Positions 26,364 through 33,065 of a DNA stretch of 64,000 nt are shown here, piece after piece. The notes beneath the pieces are model-generated. The model saw only the letters and a program-made list of their open reading frames with translations. It did not search any database and had not been told where the DNA came from. This stretch comes from Paludibaculum fermentans. Its GTDB lineage: Bacteria; Acidobacteriota; Terriglobia; Bryobacterales; Bryobacteraceae. Each line of letters starts with the position of its first letter. Position 1 is the stretch's first letter. Position numbers and translations under genes: made by a program. The stretch covers positions 7,207,501 through 7,271,500 of the forward strand of contig NZ_CP063849.1 of assembly GCF_015277775.1 (NCBI RefSeq). The letters run 5' to 3'.

Positions 26364-27439
26364 GCACTCTCAGGGAACACATCGCGAAGTTGGGCAGCTC
26401 CTGTGAAGCAGAACGAATTGATGCGGTGGAGGATATCGGCTATCTGAACACCTCCGGCGGCGCGGCCGTGCTCCTGGATCACCTCTGCCGGGAGCCCTCG
26501 CGGACGGTACGGGCTTCCGTTTTCCAGGCCCTGCTTCGAATCGATGGAGACACGGCCATACAAGGCTGTCTTGGGTTGCTCGAAAGCGAAGATCCCCAAC
26601 TCCGGAATCAGGCCGTGGATGTGCTGCGCCGCAAAGGCCCGAAGGCGATTCCGTTCCTGTCCGCGGCCATGCGGGAGGGCGGCAAGGACATCCGGAAACT
26701 CGTTCTTGATGCCATGAGCGGAACTCAGGTCAGGGGCGCCCGGGAGATCTATGCCGCCGGGCTCTCCGATGAGGATCCGAACGTCGTGATCACCGCGGTG
26801 GAGAATCTTGGACGGATTCGCGCCCAGGAGTTCCGCGGCCCCATCGAGGACCTGCTCCACGCGGCCTCGCATCCCATGCTGCTGGTCGCTTGCGTAGAGG
26901 CGCTGGTCAGCATCGGCCAGCCGGAATCGTTGGCCGCAATCCGGCGCCGGTTTCCGGATCTGACGACGCTGCCGGATCTCTTTGTGCCGGCGTATTTGAA
27001 GGCTATGGCCGCCCATGGGGCTCAAGCTGAGTTTGATGAGGTAGTGGGACTCCTGCAGGCGCGCGGCCGGAACTTGCGCCCCGCAATTCTTGGAGCCCTC
27101 CTTGCCATGTGCCCGCGCTGCCACACGCCGCAGGCGGGCCGCCATCTGCTGCCCATCCTGGGCGCGGTGGTGGAGGATGGGGGTCCTCCGCTGTGCCGTT
27201 ACCAGGCGACCAAAGCAATGGGCTACTGGGCGGGCGGCGATGAAGTTTATGCCTTCCTCCTCCAGTGCCTGGCAAGCCCGGAGCGTCTCGTTCGGCTGGG
27301 GGCCGTTGAGTCTCTTCGTCTGGCGAACCGGCGCGAAGTAGGACTCATTCTTGCTGCGCATGCGCTTGAGGAATCCGACGACGAGGTCCTGCAGGCGCTG
27401 AACTGCAACGAGGAGCATCATGCCAGATATCTCAGTTGA
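26360..27439 (+). CDS. HEAT-repeat protein of the chemosensory operon
   Basis: 359 residues from ATG 26360, which overlaps the cheB stop; its own end overlaps cheR by 20 bases. The chain is a solenoid of about ten ~31-residue helical pairs (AERIDAVEDIGYLNTSGGAAVLLDHL, PQLRNQAVDVLRRKGPKAIPFLSAAM, PNVVITAVENLGRIRAQEFRGPI, RLVRLGAVESLRLANRREVGLIL), characteristic of HEAT/PBS-lyase-type repeats. Such proteins are scaffolds; no enzyme motif is present. Being locked between cheB and cheR suggests it organises the adaptation enzymes or links the array to another target. That is inference. Confidence 0.9.
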   Translation: MSTLREHIAKLGSSCEAERIDAVEDIGYLNTSGGAAVLLDHLCREPSRTVRASVFQALLRIDGDTAIQGCLGLLESEDPQLRNQAVDVLRRKGPKAIPFLSAAMREGGKDIRKLVLDAMSGTQVRGAREIYAAGLSDEDPNVVITAVENLGRIRAQEFRGPIEDLLHAASHPMLLVACVEALVSIGQPESLAAIRRRFPDLTTLPDLFVPAYLKAMAAHGAQAEFDEVVGLLQARGRNLRPAILGALLAMCPRCHTPQAGRHLLPILGAVVEDGGPPLCRYQATKAMGYWAGGDEVYAFLLQCLASPERLVRLGAVESLRLANRREVGLILAAHALEESDDEVLQALNCNEEHHARYLS

Positions 27440-28253
27440 GCAATTCCAGAAGCTCAGCCAGCAGATCTATCAGAAGCTCGGACTGCACTTCGACGACAGG
27501 AAGTTCTACTTCCTGAGAACGCGGGTAGCCAGGCGCATGGCCTCGTTGGGCATCGACGACCCCAAAGACTACCTGTTCATGCTGAGTTACGCCGACCCGG
27601 ACGGTCTCGAGATGCAGGCCCTGGCGAATCTTGTTACTACCAACGAGACGTACATGTTCCGGGAGTATGACCAGTTGCAGGCCTTTGCCAATCACTGCCT
27701 GCCCGAGGTGCTATCGGCCAAGCAGGAGCGCGGCGAAAGGACGCTGCGAATCTGGTCCGCGGGTTGCTCCTCGGGCGAAGAACCGTACACCCTGGCGATG
27801 ATCCTCCAGGAAGTGTTTCCCCAGGCACAGACCTGGGATTGTGAAATCGTCGCCTCCGACATTGATGAGAACATGCTCAGGAGGGTCGAGGCGGCGCGCT
27901 ACGGACCGCGCTCCGTGAACGAGGTCCCGGATCAGTACCGGGAGAAGTACCTTGCCGAGGACGGCGGGGAGTACGTGGTGCGGCGAAGAACCGCCGGCCT
28001 GGTTCGAACCCTGCACCTGAATCTCAGTGACCGGATGGCGATGCGAGCCATGCGAGGGTTTGACTTCATCTTCTGCCGCAACGTCCTGATCTACTTCGAT
28101 GATCTCTCTCGCAAGGCAGTAGTTGATCACTTCTACAACGCCTTGAGGCCGGGAGGATTCATCTTCCTGGGCCACTCCGAATCCGTGGGGCGAGTGACGA
28201 CCGCCTTTACGCTGAAGCGGTTCGAAAACCACCTGGTCTATGTGAAGGAATAG
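27420..28253 (+). CDS. cheR: Chemotaxis methyltransferase CheR
   Basis: 277 residues with GAGGAG before the ATG. An all-helical N-terminal domain (about 1-75; YLFMLSYADPDGLEMQALANLVTTNETYMFRE) is followed by the SAM-binding domain: motif I LRIWSAGCSSGEEPYTLAMIL, an acidic strand-2 end (IVASDIDENML), and FDFIFCRNVLIYFD with a final GGFIFLGHSES. It methylates receptor glutamates with S-adenosylmethionine, opposing CheB. No C-terminal pentapeptide-tether domain is present. It overlaps the HEAT gene by 20 bases and ends 4 bases before the next gene. Confidence 0.96.
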   Translation: MPDISVEQFQKLSQQIYQKLGLHFDDRKFYFLRTRVARRMASLGIDDPKDYLFMLSYADPDGLEMQALANLVTTNETYMFREYDQLQAFANHCLPEVLSAKQERGERTLRIWSAGCSSGEEPYTLAMILQEVFPQAQTWDCEIVASDIDENMLRRVEAARYGPRSVNEVPDQYREKYLAEDGGEYVVRRRTAGLVRTLHLNLSDRMAMRAMRGFDFIFCRNVLIYFDDLSRKAVVDHFYNALRPGGFIFLGHSESVGRVTTAFTLKRFENHLVYVKE

Positions 28254-28257
28254 CTCT

Positions 28258-28635
28258 GTGGATACCAAGCAAACGATCCTCATCGTGGATGACTCTGAAT
28301 TCGTCAGGAACTATCACTCCTACATCCTGGAACAGGCTGAGTTCCGCGTGGTTACGGCGGTGGACGGTAGTGATGGGCTGGAGCAACTGTACACGCATTC
28401 CTGCGATCTGGTGATCACCGACATCAACATGACCAACATGGATGGCTACGAGTTCATCCGGCGCGTGCGCGCCAACGGGAAATACCGGTCGCTGCCCATC
28501 ATCATCGCGTCCACCGAAAGTGATGGCAAAGACAAACTGAAGGGATTTGAAGCAGGGGCCAATCTCTACATTGTCAAACCCTGCGCCCCGGAAGTGATGG
28601 TCGAGAACATCCGCATGATACTGCGCGCCGCCTGA
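28258..28635 (+). CDS. CheY-like single-domain response regulator (first copy)
   Basis: 125 residues from a GTG at 28258, four bases after the cheR stop; GAAGGAATAG overlapping that stop serves as ribosome site. It is a lone receiver: Asp11/Asp12 (LIVDDSEF), phospho-acceptor Asp55 (LVITDINMTNMDGYEF), Thr near 84 (IASTES) and Lys (YIVKPCAPE). No output domain is present. It is likely phosphorylated by the CheA of this cluster and acts by protein contact, or works as a phosphate sink for the second CheY. It shares only moderate identity with the second copy. Confidence 0.93.
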   Translation: MDTKQTILIVDDSEFVRNYHSYILEQAEFRVVTAVDGSDGLEQLYTHSCDLVITDINMTNMDGYEFIRRVRANGKYRSLPIIIASTESDGKDKLKGFEAGANLYIVKPCAPEVMVENIRMILRAA

Positions 28636-28687
28636 GGCATGGACGCGGCGGAGGAAACAGATACAGCCAGGGAAGGTTTCGAACTTG

Positions 28688-28987
28688 ATGCCATTTTCTC
28701 TCTCTCGCCGGCAAAACCGGCAGCTTCTTAAGCTCGAAGGTACGGTTACCATCCGGCACGCGCAGGATCTCGCCGCCAAACTCGGCGAGTCCCCGGACTA
28801 CGGCGCTTCCGTCGAAGTCGATACCAGCAGCCTGGAGGACATCGACACCTGCGTCCTGCAACTGCTGTGTTCACTGCGAAAGACGGCCCCGGCTCTTTCA
28901 TTTGCCCACCCATCCGATGCTTTCGTCCGCGCCGTGGATCGCTGTGGCATGCGGCGGGAGTTCTTCCGGACGAGGGAATCCTTGTGA
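28688..28987 (+). CDS. STAS-domain protein in the chemosensory operon
   Basis: 99 residues from ATG 28688 (a TTG one codon earlier is equally possible; GGGAAGG lies upstream). The chain follows the STAS pattern: a first strand/loop (LLKLEGTVTIRHAQDLAAKL) and the core VEVDTSSLEDIDTCVLQLLCSL. The DID-T position corresponds to the Ser/Thr phosphorylated in anti-anti-sigma factors (here Thr). STAS proteins relay phosphorylation-dependent binding. Its last base pairs overlap the next gene (GTGA), so it is made together with the second CheY. Partner and output are unknown. Confidence 0.85.
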   Translation: MPFSLSRRQNRQLLKLEGTVTIRHAQDLAAKLGESPDYGASVEVDTSSLEDIDTCVLQLLCSLRKTAPALSFAHPSDAFVRAVDRCGMRREFFRTRESL

Positions 28988-29346
28988 AGACGATCTTGAC
29001 GGTAGATGATTCGTCCAGCCTCCGGCAGATGGTGAGCTTCGTGCTACGCAGCAACGGCTATGACGTCGTCGAGGCCGTGGACGGAGTGGATGGGCTGGCT
29101 AAACTCGATGGCCAGGCGGTGGACCTGGTTCTGACCGACATCAATATGCCAAGGATGGACGGAATCGAATTCACACGCCAGCTTCGAGCCATGACGCCCT
29201 ACAAGTTCGTCCCCATCGTCCTGCTGACCACTGAATCGCACCCGGATAAGAAGCAGCAGGGTAAGGCAGCAGGCGCAACAGCCTGGATTGTAAAACCATT
29301 CCAGCCAGACCAGCTTCTGGCGGTGGTAAAGAAGGTCCTGCGCTAG
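28984..29346 (+). CDS. CheY-like single-domain response regulator (second copy)
   Basis: 120 residues from a GTG at 28984 overlapping the STAS stop; GAGGGAATCC precedes it. The motifs are those of true CheY: Asp8/Asp9 (LTVDDSSSLRQMV), phospho-acceptor Asp52 (DLVLTDINMPRMDG), Thr at LLTTES and Lys in WIVKPFQPDQL. It resembles canonical CheY more closely than the first copy and is the better candidate for the diffusible output of the system. It lies 40 bp before cheA. Confidence 0.94.
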   Translation: MKTILTVDDSSSLRQMVSFVLRSNGYDVVEAVDGVDGLAKLDGQAVDLVLTDINMPRMDGIEFTRQLRAMTPYKFVPIVLLTTESHPDKKQQGKAAGATAWIVKPFQPDQLLAVVKKVLR

Positions 29347-29386
29347 GGCCTGGCAGGGAAATGGAAACCGAAAGCGGCAGTTAACG

Positions 29387-32149
29387 ATGTCAATAGACGT
29401 GATGGAACAGATGCGGAGTGCATTCCGGGCAGAGGCTCTCGATTTGCTGATCGAACTCGACTCCGCCCTTCTGGCACTCGAGGAGGTGACGGCTGATTCA
29501 GCTCTCGTACATCGCGTCTTTCGGGCCATCCATACCATCAAGGGCTCGGGGGCAACCGCTGGTTTCACGCGCCTCGCTCGCTTCGCTCACTGCATGGAGG
29601 AGGCCTTCGATCTCGCGCGGGAAGGACGTCTCACCGTCACTCCGGAGTTGATCGATTGCGGACTGAAGGCGTGCGATGTCATTCGCCTGCTCATTGAGCA
29701 GAACTCCGAAGGAGCCGCTATACCCGGAGAGGCGGAAGCGGCCGGCGCGTTCGCGAAACTTCTGCCTGCGTCGTCAAATCCTCCTGCCAGGCAAGGCGAA
29801 GATCAAATGCCGGCGACGCTCACTCGCTCGGCATTCGAGATTACATTCAAGCCGAAACGGGATCTGTTCTATTCCGGAGCCGACCCGGTCACGTTGCTCG
29901 ACGACTTGCGTGAACTCGGACAGGCACACATCACCGCCCATTCCGATCAGGTCCCGCTCCTGCCTTCGCTCGAGCCCGAGCTCTGCTACCTCTGGTGGGA
30001 AATCCTGCTTGTGACAGACCGCGGTCCCTCCGCGATCAGGGACGTATTTGTATTCGCTGAGGACGATTGCGAGCTCCGCATCCGGCTGCTGGACGATCAG
30101 GAATCGGCGGTGTCCCTGCTTGGTTCCGTGCCCGCGGAGGCGTTTGAACTGTTCGTGCTGGAGTGCGAAGACCACCTGGAAGCAATGGAACGGGACGCGC
30201 TCGCCTTGGCCGCTGGTCCGGCCGCAAGGGACGAGTTGGATTCCCTTTTTCGGGGAATCCACAGCATCAAGGGTAACGCGGGCCTGCTTTTGAGCGATGT
30301 CAAGGGCGAGACTCTTACTGCCGGCCATCCCTTGCCGCTATTGCTCCGCGTGGCTCACGGGCTGGAATCGCACCTCGATCCCTACCGGGCAGCGGGCGCC
30401 GTACGGCCCACGGAGCAGACTGTCCAGACCGTGCTCGAGACTTGTGACGCCATCCGCAACCTGTTGGGAAGGCTGAAGCACACCGGCTCGGGCGGTCCGG
30501 CCCCGCTGGAACTGCTCGCGCGTTTGGGCGTTGCTGCGGGAGACGCGCCGGCCGCACAGCCGGCCAACCCCAGGGAAGCCGCTTTTCTGAACACGGCGTC
30601 ACAGTGCGTGGAGTTGATCGACAGTTGCTTCCAGCGCATCGGCAACGGCGGCGAAGCTACCCGGCCTGTTCTCGAAACCTACCTGCGTGGTCTCAAAACC
30701 TTGTCGGCTGCTGTCCAGTACCGGCACTGCCCTGAGCTGGAAGAACCCTTGGCGCAACAACTGCGAATCCTGGATGCCGCGATGAGTGCGGGCTCAGCCC
30801 TGGGCGGAGAAGATCGTTTGGCTCTCGACAGCGCGTTTCGCGCAGCCCGTTGCGCCCTGGATCGAATTTCGGCCGGCGGAGCTGTGAGCGGCAAATCGGA
30901 ACCTGCCTCAGCCGCACCGCTCCCCCCGGGGACTTCGGAGGTTCGCACTGGCGGCTCCGCCTCGCCGTCCACCATTCGGATCGATCAGAACAAACTGGAT
31001 AACCTGATGCGGATCGTCGGCGAACTGCTGGTGGCGCGCGGCGCCTTCCCCCTGCTGGTGCGGAAGCTGAATGACCGCGAGACTGGCACAGGACTGGCGA
31101 AGGATCTCAAGGACGCGGGCTCAAATATCTCGCGCATCGCCGACGAACTCCAGAGTAGTGTCATGTCGATTCGGATGCTGCCGGTCAAAACCGTTTTCCA
31201 GAGATTCCCTCGCCTGGTGCGGGACCTCGCCCGCTCGCTCGGTAAGGAAGTTCAGCTCGTAATCGAAGGCGAGGGCATCGAACTGGACAAGACGATTCTG
31301 GAGCAAATCGGAGACCCGCTCGTTCACGTTATCCGCAATGCGGTGGATCACGGCCTCGAGCCGCCGGAGAAACGTCGTTCCGCCGGAAAAAGCGTGTCCG
31401 GACAACTGGCCTTGCGAGCGCGGCACGAGGCCGGCGGTGTGGTGATTGAGATTGCCGACGATGGGCGTGGGCTCGACGCTGCAGCGCTTAGGAGAAAGGC
31501 CGTCGACAAGGGTCTGCTCGCGCCCGAGACCGTCGCTGGGATGAGCGATGAAGCCGCTTTTCAACTCATCTTCCTGCCGGGCTTGACGACCGCTGCGAAA
31601 GTCACCGATGTCTCCGGCCGCGGAGTCGGCATGGACGTCGTCCGCAGCAATGTCCGCGCTCTGCACGGTGCCATCGAGATCCGTTCGCAGCCCGGCCGCG
31701 GCACCACCTTCCTGATCAAACTGCCCACGAGTCTGATTGTTTCCAAGGGAATCCTGTTGGAGGCGGGAGGGCAGCAGTATGTCCTGCCTTTGAGTAGCAT
31801 TCACGACATGGTCAAACTGCCGTTGGAAGCGGTGCACCTGTACCGCGGGGTGACCTTGGCCCAAGTCAGGGGCCGGGTCTATTCCATCTTCAACCTCGCG
31901 GAGATGCTGGGCCAGGCGCCCGCCCGGCAAACTGAGCTTTCTGTCGCAATTGTGGAAGCAGGCACAGTCCGATACGGTCTGGTTGTCGACAGGTTCATGA
32001 CTGAAGTCGAGGTGCTCGTCAAACCCCTGACCGGCGGCTTGGAGCAATGCAGGGAGTTTCAGGGCGCTGCCATCATGGGCGACGGACGCGTGGTTCTGGT
32101 CCTGAATCCGCTGGAGTGCCATAGTCTGGTCGTCACGGCTTGCACCTAG
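29387..32149 (+). CDS. cheA: Chemotaxis histidine kinase CheA with two HPt domains
   Basis: 920 residues, longer than the usual ~650. HPt1 has phospho-site His49 (FRAIHTIKGSGAT). A P2-like alpha/beta domain lies at about 150-240 (FKPKRDLFYSGADPVTLLDDLRELG). A second HPt has His292 (FRGIHSIKGNAGLL). A further helical region (400-495) resembles an HPt without a histidine motif. Then follow the P3 dimerisation helices (about 528-600), the ATPase with N box HVIRNAVDHGLE (about 647-658), DDGRG (691-695) and GRGVGMDVV, and a C-terminal CheW-like P5 domain (about 780-920). It autophosphorylates and feeds the two CheYs and CheB. No strong ribosome site is seen. Confidence 0.95.
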   Translation: MSIDVMEQMRSAFRAEALDLLIELDSALLALEEVTADSALVHRVFRAIHTIKGSGATAGFTRLARFAHCMEEAFDLAREGRLTVTPELIDCGLKACDVIRLLIEQNSEGAAIPGEAEAAGAFAKLLPASSNPPARQGEDQMPATLTRSAFEITFKPKRDLFYSGADPVTLLDDLRELGQAHITAHSDQVPLLPSLEPELCYLWWEILLVTDRGPSAIRDVFVFAEDDCELRIRLLDDQESAVSLLGSVPAEAFELFVLECEDHLEAMERDALALAAGPAARDELDSLFRGIHSIKGNAGLLLSDVKGETLTAGHPLPLLLRVAHGLESHLDPYRAAGAVRPTEQTVQTVLETCDAIRNLLGRLKHTGSGGPAPLELLARLGVAAGDAPAAQPANPREAAFLNTASQCVELIDSCFQRIGNGGEATRPVLETYLRGLKTLSAAVQYRHCPELEEPLAQQLRILDAAMSAGSALGGEDRLALDSAFRAARCALDRISAGGAVSGKSEPASAAPLPPGTSEVRTGGSASPSTIRIDQNKLDNLMRIVGELLVARGAFPLLVRKLNDRETGTGLAKDLKDAGSNISRIADELQSSVMSIRMLPVKTVFQRFPRLVRDLARSLGKEVQLVIEGEGIELDKTILEQIGDPLVHVIRNAVDHGLEPPEKRRSAGKSVSGQLALRARHEAGGVVIEIADDGRGLDAAALRRKAVDKGLLAPETVAGMSDEAAFQLIFLPGLTTAAKVTDVSGRGVGMDVVRSNVRALHGAIEIRSQPGRGTTFLIKLPTSLIVSKGILLEAGGQQYVLPLSSIHDMVKLPLEAVHLYRGVTLAQVRGRVYSIFNLAEMLGQAPARQTELSVAIVEAGTVRYGLVVDRFMTEVEVLVKPLTGGLEQCREFQGAAIMGDGRVVLVLNPLECHSLVVTACT

Positions 32150-32726
32150 TGGCTTGACTCGAGAGGGCCGGAAACTGATCGTCACCGCGGTCGCGAGGAA
32201 ATATCTCCTTTTGTTTCATCCATCCCCGGTGTCGTGCTGCGGCTGCGGCCCGTGCCGTCTGCTACGCTTTGTGCGCGGTGGGGCGGTTTCGGCCGCACTT
32301 TTGTGCCGCCTGGTCTTTGAAATCCAAACCTGCGCGTCAATGATGGGGGCCGCAATGGCGGCGGAGCGCCTTGTCTTCTCAGAGGATGCTCCCTTGCCCA
32401 AATCGGGCAACCCAATCCACTCTCCCTGCGGCATCAAACCCATCCTGCTCAACCGTCCCCACCCAAAAGGGACCGCCGGGACAGGCTCCGGCAAACCCAT
32501 TCACTGTTTTTGAGGGATCAAACCCATTCCGCCCAACGGCGCCCGCCCGGGTACGACCGCCAACAACCGAAACTGGCAAGCCAATCCACTCTCTCTGAGG
32601 GATCAAACCCATTTATTCCCACTTTGTTCTTCCTTCCGCCGCCGCAGCCTCTTCGCTTTGTTTACTTGACCTCCCTCCACACCCATGGTTCACTATCCCT
32701 AGAACTGTACCCCTAGCGTAATAGGT
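32150..32726. other. 577-bp intergenic stretch holding an ~85-bp tandem repeat
   Basis: It lies between cheA and PadR 2. Besides the repeat copies at 32413-32612, only weak PadR half-sites near the right end (CCTA at 32712-32715 facing TAGG at 32722-32725) were seen. The short frames here are products of the repeat. Confidence 0.6.
32413..32612. repeat. Tandem repeat, three ~31-bp conserved cores at 84-85-bp spacing
   Basis: The cores lie at 32413-32443, 32497-32527 and 32582-32612, all ending in ATCAAACCCAT and sharing TGAGGGATCAAACCCAT in copies 2 and 3. The sequence between the cores is also loosely similar (ACCGCC near the same offset), so the unit is about 85 bp. Spacers are too long and too similar to one another for CRISPR. 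A dispersed or structured intergenic element is likely. Confidence 0.7.
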
Positions 32727-33056
32727 ATGCCTCCACAGAACTCCGCCCAAACCGCTCTCGACCTCCTCATCCTCACCCTGCTCGACCGTCGCGGACCCCT
32801 CCACGGCTACGCCATCGCCAACTTCATCGAGGACCTCTCCGACGAAGCCCTCAAGGTCGAGGAAGGCTCTCTCTACCCAGCCCTCCACCGCATGGAGGAG
32901 AAGGGCTGGGTTGCCGCCGAATGGACCATCACCGGCAGCAAGCGGCGGGCCCGCCAGTACAGCATCACGCATGGAGGCCAGAGCCAGCTATCCGCCGAAA
33001 CCCAACGCTGGGCCGGCTTCTCCCTGGGCGTCGCCCGTGTCCTGCAGCAGGCGTAA
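32727..33056 (+). CDS. PadR family regulator (pair 2)
   Basis: 109 residues with the winged helix LDLLILTLLDRRGPLHGYAIANFIEDLS, LKVEEGSLYPALHRMEEKGWVAAEW and wing KRRARQYSITHGGQSQL. It is the same short class as the other two PadR proteins here and lies nine bases before its permease. No Shine-Dalgarno sequence stands at normal distance from the ATG (only TAGG touching it), so the message may be leaderless or the promoter may overlap the start. It probably represses its own operon. Confidence 0.92.
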   Translation: MPPQNSAQTALDLLILTLLDRRGPLHGYAIANFIEDLSDEALKVEEGSLYPALHRMEEKGWVAAEWTITGSKRRARQYSITHGGQSQLSAETQRWAGFSLGVARVLQQA

Positions 33057-33065
33057 GGAGGTCCC

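Noticed and set aside
32413-32612. CRISPR array
   Set aside because: Only three imperfect cores, 53-54-bp spacers that resemble one another, and no cas genes.
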